Assembly: GCA_902799015.1 (NCBI GenBank)
Contig: CADBZI010000011.1
Location: 1-64,000, forward strand
Source: an uncultured Lachnospiraceae bacterium
GTDB lineage: Bacteria > Bacillota > Clostridia > Lachnospirales > Lachnospiraceae
DNA length: 64,000 nt
Direction: 5' to 3'
The position numbers were made by a program, and so were the translations under genes. Numbering within the stretch: the first letter of the stretch is position 1; the number at the start of each line of letters is the position of its first letter. Under the pieces are notes generated by a model. The model saw only the letters and a program-made list of their open reading frames with translations. It did not search any database and was not told the DNA's origin. Positions 1 through 7,989 of the stretch are shown here, piece by piece.

Positions 1-88
1 TCAGATATCCGAGTGCCGTGGACACAAGGGTCATATAGACGGTCTCGCCCAGTCCGTTCGCAAGCAGTTCCATCGTTTTGGCATCCAT
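1..88 (-). CDS. metI: Methionine ABC transporter permease MetI, N-terminal fragment
   Basis: Only the first 29 codons are inside the window; the rest lies beyond base 1. The fragment begins MDAKTMELLANGLGETVYMT, the usual N-terminus of the D-methionine permease. Its ATG overlaps the metN stop by one base (TGATG), so the two are translationally coupled. MetI forms the membrane channel of the MetNIQ importer with the MetN ATPase. The call rests on this short stretch plus the position directly after metN. The substrate-binding protein MetQ is not in the window. Confidence 0.75.
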   Translation of the reverse strand, partial: MDAKTMELLANGLGETVYMTLVSTALGYL

Positions 89-1110
89 CAGTTCGTCACC
101 TCCTCAACCTCAAGTCCTCTCTCTTTCAGATAGTCTTCCATCTTCAGGCGTGTCTCACGGTCCGCCGGGAGCTGCAGAATCATATCTCCCTTCGCAACCC
201 CTCCGACATTCTTCGTGTTCGCCTTCAGAATGTTGACCGGCTGTCCGAACTTCAGGATCATGTTGGAGACAACTGGTTCAAATGCCGAGTTCGCGGAGAA
301 TACGATGCGGATCTTCTTTCCTTCGGTTATCTCATCGATCGGATCCATCAGCGCCGGCGTATCACCGTGGACATCCCTGAGGATCAGTTCCTTAGCCGCA
401 CGGGACTTCGGATGCGCGAAGATATCCGCCACCTTTCCCTCTTCCACAAGATGACCGTTCTCAATAATCGCGACCCGGTTGCAGATCTTTTGAATGACAG
501 ACATCTGATGGGTGATGATCACAATCGTAAGATGCAGGGTTTCATTGATCTCATGGATCAGCTGAAGGATCTGATCCGTTGTCTGCGGATCAAGCGCGCT
601 TGTCGCCTCATCACACAGCAGAATATCCGGATCGCAAGCAAGCGCTCTGGCGATCGCAACTCTCTGCTGCTGCCCGCCGGACAGCTGGCTGGGGTAGCTC
701 TTCGCCTTGTCAGCCAGTCCAACCGTTCCCAGCAGCTCCTTCGCGCGTGCCCTTGCTTCCTTCTTGCTCTTTCCCTGTATCCTGAGCGGAAATGAAATAT
801 TGTCGATCGAATTCTTCTGCTGAAGCAGATTGAACGATTGAAAGATCATCGCGATCTTCATTCTCGCCTGCCGCAGTTCCTTCTCATTCAGAGCCCCCAT
901 CTCCTGGCCTCTCACAATCACCTGGCCGTCGGTAGGGCGCTCAAGATAATTCAGACACCGCACCAGAGTCGATTTTCCGGCGCCGGACATTCCGATAATC
1001 CCGTACACGTCCCCCTTCTCGATGTTGATGTTGATGTCACTGAGTGCATCCACCTTAAGGTCTTTCTGAGTGAATGTCTTTGACAGATGTTTTACTTCAA
1101 TTTCGCTCAT
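88..1110 (-). CDS. metN: Methionine import ATP-binding protein MetN
   Basis: Cytoplasmic ATPase of the D/L-methionine ABC importer. The 340-residue protein has a Walker A (GMSGAGKST), an ABC signature (LSGGQQQR) and a Walker B (ILLCDEAT). Its C-terminal NIL/ACT-like domain begins near IRIVFSANSAFEP; in this family that domain binds methionine and inhibits transport when methionine is plentiful. I chose the ATG at 1110 (MSEIEVKHLSKTF) because AGGAAGGAA lies upstream and the length matches the family. An in-frame ATG at 1164 would add 18 uncharacteristic residues. The gene follows the Ig-like protein gene after 63 bases and is coupled to metI. I see no SAM riboswitch or T-box in that gap, so expression may depend on an upstream promoter. 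Confidence 0.93.
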   Translation of the reverse strand: MSEIEVKHLSKTFTQKDLKVDALSDININIEKGDVYGIIGMSGAGKSTLVRCLNYLERPTDGQVIVRGQEMGALNEKELRQARMKIAMIFQSFNLLQQKNSIDNISFPLRIQGKSKKEARARAKELLGTVGLADKAKSYPSQLSGGQQQRVAIARALACDPDILLCDEATSALDPQTTDQILQLIHEINETLHLTIVIITHQMSVIQKICNRVAIIENGHLVEEGKVADIFAHPKSRAAKELILRDVHGDTPALMDPIDEITEGKKIRIVFSANSAFEPVVSNMILKFGQPVNILKANTKNVGGVAKGDMILQLPADRETRLKMEDYLKERGLEVEEVTN

Positions 1111-1173
1111 AAGCTGCAGATTCCTTCCTGTTCGTTTTTTCCAAATCTCCTTCGCCGCAGGCAATCCGGCCCC

Positions 1174-2790
1174 TTATCTCAGCTGCGGCCAATACTTCTT
1201 CATTACCCAGACTGACCCAAAGTCAAAGGACGGAAAACTGGCGGCGCTCTTCATCTGTGCCGAAGTCAGACGACGGATCTTTGCCGTGGGGGTATCCGCG
1301 CCGGGGTCCTTGTCTTTGGTCATATCCTTCAGATAATAGCAATTCACCTGCGTTCCCTTTACGCTGGAAACAGAGAATGCATAGTCTGCTCTTCCGGTAT
1401 TGAGGCAGTTATTCAGCGTGCCGAAATTGAAATAACTGATTCCACATCCGCTCTTTCCGTCGACCTTGTCATCATTCATGCAGTTAACGATGGTACCATG
1501 GTTCCAGACAGAGATTCCGGCTGCGCGCGAGGGCGAATAGAGCGGTGCCGTGTTATAGCAGGTCTCGATGTTCCCCCGGTTCACCAGCGCGATGCCTCCG
1601 ATGTACATGGAAGCTTCCTTCAGGGCAGCGGACGGAGCACCGTTGCGTACGGTAAAGCTGTGGCGGTTGGTGCATTTGCGGATGATGCCGCGGTTTTCCT
1701 CCACGAACCCGTACTGGATCTGTCCGTTCACGGTTATGCTGGTCTGCCCGTATGCTATGCAGCCTTCGATGGTTCCGTAGTTGCACCTGGCCAGTGCGCC
1801 GCCGCTGATCTTCAGGTTCGAGACAGTGCCATTGTTCGCGGTGATCAGGCAGCTTCTGTCGGAAAGCGTAATCGTATGTCCGTTGCCAAACAGCGTGCAG
1901 TTAAGCTTCTTAATCCTCTTTGTGCTGTCGGACAGATTCAGATCCTTCGTCAGATAGTAGGTGCCGCTCTTACCGTCAAGCTTAAACAGATCAGCCAGCG
2001 AATCAATCCTGTCATCGGCTTTCACCGTAACCAGGCAAGCCATCGTGATATTCTGCAGTTTCACGGTAATGGTGGCGGTTCCCGGTCTGACCGCTTTCAC
2101 GCTTCCGTCTTTGACTTTGGCCACTTTCGGATTGGAAGAGCTCCACTTTGCACTCTTTGCAAGATACTGCAGCCTGGAAGGAGCAACCGTCAGCTTCAGG
2201 CTGCCGCTTCTGCCATCGATCAGCGTCATCGCCATGCGATTCAAGGTAAGCTTCTGAATCGTCGTATCCCTGATGACCGTCACATTGCAGGTATACGTGA
2301 ATCCTCCGTATCTGGCGAAGATCTTGACCTTTCCCGGCCTCTTTGCCGTGATCACACCGTTTTTCGATACCCATGCAATCTTTTTGTTCCCGGATGACCA
2401 GGACGCGTTAAGGCCGGACAGAGAAAGAGTCCATTTGTGATCCTCCTTCAGCCGCACACTGGTATCATTCAGCTTCGGAATCAGAATCTTCACGGGAAAC
2501 TGCTGCGTCTGTGTGCCGTTTGACACCTGAATCACCGCCGTGCCGGCCTTGAGTCCCCTCACAACACCTTTCTTGTTCACCGATGCCAGAGCAGGATTCA
2601 GAGAAGTCCATGTCCGGTTTCCGCCGATTGTTGTTTGCGGCCTCCAGGTGTCGCCCTTCCAGATCGAAGTCGTCTTATTCGCCGGTGCCGCATATGCTGC
2701 CACGGTGATCAGCAGCAAAAGCAGCATTGCAGCCGGAAGAGCCAGCATCCTTCTGCGATAACGTTTCTGTGTCTTCTGTACCAGTCCCAT
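1174..2790 (-). CDS. Secreted Ig-like (BIG2) repeat protein with GLUG/beta-helix-like C-terminus
   Basis: A 538-residue exported protein of unknown function. The start at 2790 (MGLVQKTQKRYRRRM) has a perfect AGGAGG site. A basic stretch and a long hydrophobic segment ending AAYAAPA form a signal peptide (about residues 10-36). Three bacterial Ig-like group 2 repeats follow, each with the pattern S-N-P-x-V-A / G-x-V-x-A-x-x-x-G-x-A-x-I. The C-terminal part holds repeated G-x-I-x-N-C / G-T-I-x-x-C-x-N turns typical of GLUG or right-handed beta-helix surface proteins. There is no LPxTG sorting signal. It is divergent from the LysR gene, and a good promoter lies in the shared intergenic region. 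A role in adhesion or cell-surface binding is an inference. Confidence 0.7.
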   Translation of the reverse strand: MGLVQKTQKRYRRRMLALPAAMLLLLLITVAAYAAPANKTTSIWKGDTWRPQTTIGGNRTWTSLNPALASVNKKGVVRGLKAGTAVIQVSNGTQTQQFPVKILIPKLNDTSVRLKEDHKWTLSLSGLNASWSSGNKKIAWVSKNGVITAKRPGKVKIFARYGGFTYTCNVTVIRDTTIQKLTLNRMAMTLIDGRSGSLKLTVAPSRLQYLAKSAKWSSSNPKVAKVKDGSVKAVRPGTATITVKLQNITMACLVTVKADDRIDSLADLFKLDGKSGTYYLTKDLNLSDSTKRIKKLNCTLFGNGHTITLSDRSCLITANNGTVSNLKISGGALARCNYGTIEGCIAYGQTSITVNGQIQYGFVEENRGIIRKCTNRHSFTVRNGAPSAALKEASMYIGGIALVNRGNIETCYNTAPLYSPSRAAGISVWNHGTIVNCMNDDKVDGKSGCGISYFNFGTLNNCLNTGRADYAFSVSSVKGTQVNCYYLKDMTKDKDPGADTPTAKIRRLTSAQMKSAASFPSFDFGSVWVMKKYWPQLR

Positions 2791-2897
2791 CCGCTTCCTC
2801 CTTTTCGTCTGAACCTCTCGATTCTTTCCGCTGACAGAATACGATACGGCATCTTGTTTTTCCAGACGATTCTTTTTATGATATCTCTGCAAGCACT

Positions 2898-2926
2898 ATT
2901 ATGCGCCAAAAAAACGCATTTGTCAT
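2898..2926 (-). promoter_or_regulatory. Sigma-A-type promoter for the Ig-like protein gene (and perhaps metNI)
   Basis: Read on the minus strand, ATGACA (2921-2926), a 17-base spacer and CATAAT (2898-2903) each differ from consensus at one position. The promoter lies about 110 bases before the ATG at 2790. No terminator or second promoter is evident before metN, so it may also drive the methionine transporter. Confidence 0.7.
2901..2919. promoter_or_regulatory. Candidate operator: ATGCG-N9-CGCAT inverted repeat inside the promoter spacer
   Basis: ATGCG (2901-2905) and CGCAT (2915-2919) form a symmetrical repeat across an A-tract, between the -35 and -10 hexamers of the minus-strand promoter and upstream of the divergent LysR gene. 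LysR-family regulators often bind such dyads in the shared promoter region. Binding by the neighbouring LysR protein is inferred. Confidence 0.4.
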
Positions 2927-2996
2927 TTAAAACAGCGGTCTGATTCTGCCGGTAATCGGATCCGGCTCCATCGCCGGCACCGGCAAAGGAGGTTCT

Positions 2997-3911
2997 ATGA
3001 CCCTTCAGCAGATGAAATATGCGATCACGGTTGCGGAGTGCGGCAGCATGAATGAAGCCGCTCATAAGCTTTTCATTACGCAGCCCTCCCTGTCCAGTAC
3101 GATCCGGGAGCTGGAAAAGGAACTCGGGCTCACCCTGTTTCTGCGTTCCAACAGGGGAATCTCCCTTACGCAGGACGGCGAAGAATTTCTGGGCTATGCC
3201 CGGCAGATCATCGCGCAGTATGGCATGCTTGAGGAACGCTTTATCGACAGAACTGCCCGCAAGACCCGGTTTTCCGTCTCCACACAGCATTATTCCTTTG
3301 CCGTGAAGGCGTTCATCGAAACAGCGCGCGAATTCGGTCTTGAAAACTATGAATTCGCGATCCACGAGACGAAAACGCACACGGTCATGACACATGTGCG
3401 CAATATGAAGAGCGAGCTGGGCGTATTGTACCTGAATGATTTTAACCGGGAAGCCCTCACCAAGCTCTTCCATGAATATGGCCTGGAATTTCACCCGCTC
3501 TTTGACTGCAGCATCTCCGTCTATCTTTCCCGCAGGCACCCGCTCGCCGGAAAGGCCTCCATCAGCATGGAAGCGCTTCAGCCCTATCCCTGCCTGTCCT
3601 TTGAGCAGGGGGATTACAATGCCTTTTACTTCGCCGAGGAAGTGATGAGCACCTATGATTACAGAAAGATTATCAAGGCGGACGACCGGGCGACGCTGCT
3701 CAATCTCATGGTCGGACTGAATGCGTTTACGCTGTGTTCTGGAATCATCACCGAAGATCTGAACGGTCCGGACTATGTCGCTGTCCCGCTGGAGAGCGAA
3801 GACCGGATGACGATCGGTTACATCAAAAAAGCCCGGGTCGAGCTGAGCGACCTGGGCCGATGCTATATCGAAAAGCTCAAGCAGAAAAACGCTTCCGCCG
3901 AGCATACCTGA
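2997..3911 (+). CDS. LysR-family transcriptional regulator
   Basis: A 304-residue cytoplasmic DNA-binding regulator. The N-terminal winged helix-turn-helix is clear (MTLQQMKYAITVAECGSMNE, then QPSLSSTIRELEKELG), followed by a LysR substrate-binding domain from about residue 90. An AGGAGG site lies just before the ATG. It is divergent from the Ig-like protein/metNI transcription unit and converges on trpS with only 8 bases between stop codons. The ligand cannot be read from sequence. Control of the divergent unit is the simplest hypothesis from layout, and methionine or sulfur status would fit metNI, but neither is shown. Confidence 0.88.
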   Translation: MTLQQMKYAITVAECGSMNEAAHKLFITQPSLSSTIRELEKELGLTLFLRSNRGISLTQDGEEFLGYARQIIAQYGMLEERFIDRTARKTRFSVSTQHYSFAVKAFIETAREFGLENYEFAIHETKTHTVMTHVRNMKSELGVLYLNDFNREALTKLFHEYGLEFHPLFDCSISVYLSRRHPLAGKASISMEALQPYPCLSFEQGDYNAFYFAEEVMSTYDYRKIIKADDRATLLNLMVGLNAFTLCSGIITEDLNGPDYVAVPLESEDRMTIGYIKKARVELSDLGRCYIEKLKQKNASAEHT

Positions 3912-3919
3912 CGACGTCT

Positions 3920-4921
3920 TCAGCGGACATCCGTAAGCCCGATCTTCTTCTTTACCTTGCGCAGGGTCTTATTTGCGGTGTAATACGCGCGCTCCGCATT
4001 TGTCTTCATGACGTTGTCGATGTAAGACTTATCCTTCTGAAGTTCTTTCACCCTCTCCTGCAGAGGCGCCAGTACATGAATCACGGCCTCAGACAGTGCT
4101 TCCTTGACCTGGCCGTATCCGCAGCCGGCAAATTCCTTCACCGCCTCATCCGGCGTTTTCCCGGTGCAGGCACAGTAGATGTCAAACAGATTCTTCAGGC
4201 CGGGCTGCTCGTCGCGGTATGCAATCGTCACCTCAGAGTCTGTGACGGCACGCTTGCATTTTCTCCGGATCGTATCCGGATCATCGAGCAGATAGATCGA
4301 AGCATTCGGATTCTCGTCCGACTTCGACATCTTTTTCGACGGATCCTGCAGAGACATGATCCTGGCGCCGATCGTTCCGATATACGGCTCCGGAACCGTA
4401 AACACATCCCCGTAGATGCCATTGAAGCGCTGTGCGATATCCCGGGTGATCTCAAGATGCTGCAGCTGGTCCTTTCCGACCGGAACAACATCCGCCTGAT
4501 ACAGCAGAATATCCGCCGCCATCAGGACCGGGTAGGTAAACAGGCCCGCGTTCACGTTATCCGCATGCTTTGATGCCTTATCCTTAAACTGCGTCATACG
4601 CTGCAGCTCCCCGATATAGGTAAAGCAGTTGAGAATCCACGCCAGCTCCGCGTGGCAGGGAACGCTGCTCTGCAGATAGAGCACATTCTTCTCCGGATCG
4701 ATGCCGGCAGCGATATAGATCATCATCAGTTCTCTCGCATGCGCACGGAACTCAGACGGGTTCTGGCGTACGGTCAGAGAATGCAGATCCATCACGCCGT
4801 AATAGCATTCATATTCGTCGGCCAGACCGACCCAGTTCTTCAGGGCTCCGAGATAGTTGCCCAGGGTCAGATTGCCGGTTGCCTGCATGCCGCTGTAGAG
4901 TACCTTGTGATCTTTGTTCAT
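3920..4921 (-). CDS. trpS: Tryptophanyl-tRNA synthetase
   Basis: Class I aminoacyl-tRNA synthetase that charges tRNA-Trp in the cytoplasm. The 333-residue length is normal for the bacterial enzyme. The HIGH-like motif appears as TGNLTLGNYLGAL near the N-terminus and the KMSKS loop is intact (DPSKKMSKSDENP). The start at 4921 (MNKDHKVLYSGMQATG) has AGGAGA about 8 bases upstream; an in-frame ATG at 4978 would add 19 non-family residues. It follows the DUF5662 gene after a 91-base gap, too short for a T-box leader, and I see no T-box motif there. Confidence 0.95.
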   Translation of the reverse strand: MNKDHKVLYSGMQATGNLTLGNYLGALKNWVGLADEYECYYGVMDLHSLTVRQNPSEFRAHARELMMIYIAAGIDPEKNVLYLQSSVPCHAELAWILNCFTYIGELQRMTQFKDKASKHADNVNAGLFTYPVLMAADILLYQADVVPVGKDQLQHLEITRDIAQRFNGIYGDVFTVPEPYIGTIGARIMSLQDPSKKMSKSDENPNASIYLLDDPDTIRRKCKRAVTDSEVTIAYRDEQPGLKNLFDIYCACTGKTPDEAVKEFAGCGYGQVKEALSEAVIHVLAPLQERVKELQKDKSYIDNVMKTNAERAYYTANKTLRKVKKKIGLTDVR

Positions 4922-5012
4922 TGCTTCATCTCTCCTGTCGTTTTGTGATGCATCCGCCGGATATTGACTGCGGATCATTCAAGTCTTCGGTTCAGCGCGT
5001 CTGTCTCTGTGA

Positions 5013-5741
5013 TCATTGCATCCTGCCGCCGCTCAGATAATAGTCCTTTACAAAATGAAAGCAGGACTTTTCTCCCTTCCTGGCAAGGATTTTCAGCATC
5101 CGCTCCAGTTCCTTTGCGGTTTCCGGATGCATCAGCCTTCCTGCCTTCCCTCTTTCATAATATTCCAGGGGAGAAGCGTCCGTATAGTTCTCCTTCTTAT
5201 ACGTCTTGGAAGCGGCAATCCGGTCCATCAGCATCTCTGCCACATATTTGCGCGGCATCTGAACCTGCTGTACGGGATACTCTCCCTTTTTCGCGGCTTC
5301 GATGTTATAGTCCGTCCAGTATTCGTAGTGATGGGGATTGCGTCCCTTGTGGTGCATCCACGCTTCCGAATATCCCTTCACGACGCGCTCTCCGTTGTTC
5401 GGGCTCTGCTTTCCTTCCTGATAATATCGAAACCCGTTCAACAGCTCCGGCATCGTAAACTTGGACATATCATGCAGGATGCCCTGACGATACAGGCCAA
5501 CCTGAAAACAGCCCCCTGCGACCAGCTTTTTATGATGAAGAACCGTCTTCAGATGTCCGGCTGCCTTTCGCAGCGTGATCCGGCCATCCGAAGGTGTTCC
5601 CTCGTACCGTCCGGGCTCTTCTGTATGATACTCGATCTTTCCGTCCTCCCGGATCACCGCATTCCGGATCTCAGGATCCCGGATCATGGCTTCCCTGATC
5701 TCAGGCTCTCTTATGACCGTACTCTGACTCATTCCATCCAA
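5013..5741 (-). CDS. DUF5662 family protein
   Basis: A 242-residue protein matching the DUF5662 pattern (HLKTVLHHKKLVAGGCFQVG, DMSKFTMPEL, HHKGRNPHHYEYW, MLMDRIAASKTYK). It has conserved His/Asp residues and no membrane segments or signal peptide. The biochemical role of the family is not known to me. The N-terminal 40 residues carry a 9-residue repeat of the form IRxPEIR/IRDPEIR. The frame opens at a TTG (5741) with AGAGGA about 10 bases upstream; an ATG three codons later (5732) is the alternative. It follows the GlgX-like gene after 15 bases, so the two are probably co-transcribed with trpS. Confidence 0.75.
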   Translation of the reverse strand: MDGMSQSTVIREPEIREAMIRDPEIRNAVIREDGKIEYHTEEPGRYEGTPSDGRITLRKAAGHLKTVLHHKKLVAGGCFQVGLYRQGILHDMSKFTMPELLNGFRYYQEGKQSPNNGERVVKGYSEAWMHHKGRNPHHYEYWTDYNIEAAKKGEYPVQQVQMPRKYVAEMLMDRIAASKTYKKENYTDASPLEYYERGKAGRLMHPETAKELERMLKILARKGEKSCFHFVKDYYLSGGRMQ

Positions 5742-5756
5742 CGGCTTTCTATCCTC

Positions 5757-7898
5757 TTAACCTACCAATACCCGGATCGTTCTCCCCGGCATCCGGACAC
5801 ACCTGACCTTTCCGTCCTGATCCTGGCATCCGCATCCCTCTTCCTCTTTGGAGAACCGGTCTGCAGAGGTGTCGATCACGACACGCCACTCCCGCCCCGC
5901 GGGAAGGGTGGGCAGCGCAAGATCCCGCGCCTCCCAGTGAAGATTGTATGCCACATACAGATAAGCCTCACCGGAGGAGGTCTTTTCCCGGGAGCTTCCC
6001 GCAAGTTCAGAAAGTCCGGACTGATCAGGAGCTTCCGCAGGGATCTTCGCAGATTCCGCTCCCTTCCGTCTGCCTCTTTTCTTCCGGGCAGCCTTTCTAA
6101 GCTCCATCTCTTTGCGCATCACCTCTTCGCGGTCCGGATTCTGCGAGCAATACATCATCCCCACGCTGCGTTCCTGCTGGTCGAAGGACGCAAACCATGC
6201 GTTGGACCCGTGGCAGGAAAAGTCAGGGAAGAAGCCTCCCAGACTGGAGCCGGTCAGTTCGGCGTTCTGATGCAGCAGAGGGTGCATCCGGCGAAATGCG
6301 ATCAGTGCCTTCACATAATCGCACAGCTCCAATGCATCTTTGGTCTGAGACCACTGGACCCAGCTGAGCTCGGAATCCATACAGTACGGATTCGTGTTGC
6401 CGTCCTGACTGTTCAGCATCTCATCTCCGGCACACAGCATCGGCGTTCCCTGGGCAAGCATCACCATGGCAAGGGCATTCTTCATCTGTCTGAGGCGAAG
6501 GCGCATGATCTCCTTCTTCCTCGTCTTTCCTTCATAGCCGCAGTTCCAGGAATACTCCATCGCAGCGCCGTCCCGGTTGTTCTCGCCGTTGGCCTCGTTG
6601 TGCTTATCGTTGTAGGAAACCAGATCATACAGGGTGAATCCGTCATGGCCGGCAATTGCGTTAATCACACCGGCATCCTTCGGATTGTAGCGGCACCTCT
6701 GGACAAAGGACTGCAGGCAATTAGAGTCCCCCTTCAGGAACTTTCTCGCATCATAGCGGAAGCCGACGTTGTATTCCGCCAGATTTCTGAACCGCCAGGG
6801 ACGTCCCTTCGGGTACATGCGCTGTGTGTCAAAGTAATCGGAGATCAGTTTGACGTCCCCGAGTGCGGGGCTCTTCGCTACCGCGTTGACATCATCCTGA
6901 GATGCCAGCATGAGGAATCCGTCCACATGATAGATCTCTCTCCACCACAAAAGACATGCCTGCATATATGCAGGATCGGTTCCCTCCGGGCAGCTCATTT
7001 CAAGGATGACCTCGATCTTCGCTTCATGGAGCAGCTTCACCATCGTGCGGAATTCATCCGCCGGAGAATCGGTAGCACAGTAAGAACGCTTCGGTGTGAA
7101 GAGCCATCCCGGTCCGAATCCCCAGTAATTGATCTTCGCCGCAGGCGCTTCCTTCTCGCTGCCTTTGCCTCTCCTTCCCTCAGCCGGACCTTTTCTTTGA
7201 GCGGCCTGATCCGGATTCTTTTTGGCCGGGGCAAGCGCGGAAGCAGGAAGAGACGCTCCCGCAACCAGTTCCCGGAGGCCCTCCGGTCTCCAGCCGAGGC
7301 GGGAGGAATCCGGCATCACCTCATCAAACTCATAGCAGGGCATCAGAACCAGCGCAGTGATGCCGAGCTCTCTGAGATACGGAATCTTTTCCGTAATTCC
7401 CAGAAAGGTTCCGTGGTGCTTTACTTTTGCGGTGCGGCTCTTGGTGAAGCCTCTCACATGGATCTCATAGAAGACAGATTCACTGTAGGGAATGCGGAGC
7501 CTCTTCTCCTCCCCCCAGTCAAAGCAAGGGTTCAAAAATGCACCCCGGATCTGATGCTCTCTTCTCGGGCTGAGGTCAGCATACCGCTCCAGCCCGACGA
7601 CAAGCTGGGCAGAGGGATCCGTCACAACCTTCCCGCCGATCCGGTAATTGTACTCAAGATCCCGCGCGGGAATCCCTGCAACGAGCATCGCATACACTCT
7701 TCCGAGCGCCGGCTCCTCCGGGAAGGGAATCTCACATTTCACCTTCTCGGAGCCTTTCTCATACAAAAGAAGGCTGGCCTCAGCTCCCTCCGGGACGACA
7801 GCAGAAAACAGGATGCCATCTTTTCTGACATCCGTATGGGGAACAAAACCACTGATCTTCAGATCATGAATACTTGTTACCTGTGGATTCCAGTCCAA
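5757..7898 (-). CDS. GlgX/isoamylase-like GH13 protein with degenerate active site
   Basis: A 713-residue protein with the overall glycogen-debranching (GlgX) layout: an N-terminal CBM48-like domain (about 10-130), a GH13 barrel (GTFLGITEKIPYLRELGITA, NYWGFGPGWLFTP) and a C-terminal beta domain. Family knowledge places the nucleophile in DGFRFD, the acid/base in a following E, and a histidine in a DVVxNH strand. Here these read VDGFLMLAS (about 325-333), LISDYFD (about 351) and VILEMSCPEG (about 297), so the catalytic Asp and Glu and the NH motif are absent. Only the fourth conserved region (AGHDGFTLYDLVSYN) remains. Linker-like insertions occupy about 208-254 and 594-645. The TTG start at 7898 has GAGGAG 7-9 bases upstream. 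It probably binds glycogen-like glucan without cleaving it. Confidence 0.8.
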   Translation of the reverse strand: MDWNPQVTSIHDLKISGFVPHTDVRKDGILFSAVVPEGAEASLLLYEKGSEKVKCEIPFPEEPALGRVYAMLVAGIPARDLEYNYRIGGKVVTDPSAQLVVGLERYADLSPRREHQIRGAFLNPCFDWGEEKRLRIPYSESVFYEIHVRGFTKSRTAKVKHHGTFLGITEKIPYLRELGITALVLMPCYEFDEVMPDSSRLGWRPEGLRELVAGASLPASALAPAKKNPDQAAQRKGPAEGRRGKGSEKEAPAAKINYWGFGPGWLFTPKRSYCATDSPADEFRTMVKLLHEAKIEVILEMSCPEGTDPAYMQACLLWWREIYHVDGFLMLASQDDVNAVAKSPALGDVKLISDYFDTQRMYPKGRPWRFRNLAEYNVGFRYDARKFLKGDSNCLQSFVQRCRYNPKDAGVINAIAGHDGFTLYDLVSYNDKHNEANGENNRDGAAMEYSWNCGYEGKTRKKEIMRLRLRQMKNALAMVMLAQGTPMLCAGDEMLNSQDGNTNPYCMDSELSWVQWSQTKDALELCDYVKALIAFRRMHPLLHQNAELTGSSLGGFFPDFSCHGSNAWFASFDQQERSVGMMYCSQNPDREEVMRKEMELRKAARKKRGRRKGAESAKIPAEAPDQSGLSELAGSSREKTSSGEAYLYVAYNLHWEARDLALPTLPAGREWRVVIDTSADRFSKEEEGCGCQDQDGKVRCVRMPGRTIRVLVG

Positions 7899-7951
7899 TG
7901 ATATCTCTCCTCAGCAGTGCCACCCGTATCATATCACACACACTTGTTCAG

Positions 7952-7960
7952 ATTATAGCA
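7952..7960 (-). promoter_or_regulatory. Extended -10 promoter for the GlgX-like/DUF5662/trpS unit
   Basis: On the minus strand the sequence reads TGC-TATAAT, a perfect -10 hexamer with the TGn extension, about 54 bases before the TTG start at 7898. The -35 region (around TACCGA) is weak, as is common for extended -10 promoters. Confidence 0.6.
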
Positions 7961-7989
7961 TATCAGACGGTCCTTCGGTAGATCATTTC

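Noticed and set aside
1111..1173. Possible SAM riboswitch or T-box before metN
   Set aside because: The gap is 63 bases and lacks T-box or S-box core sequences.
2709..3905. 398-codon minus-strand frame opposite LysR
   Set aside because: LysR has a perfect AGGAGG, a helix-turn-helix and normal length on the plus strand; the reverse frame has no motif.
4922..5012. T-box leader of trpS
   Set aside because: The interval is only 91 bases and lies between co-directional genes; no T-box sequence is visible.
5016..7901. Long plus-strand open frame of 961 codons opposite the DUF5662 and GlgX-like genes
   Set aside because: It is exactly antisense to two clear genes, has no ribosome site or domain, and is a by-product of GC-rich codon use on the other strand.
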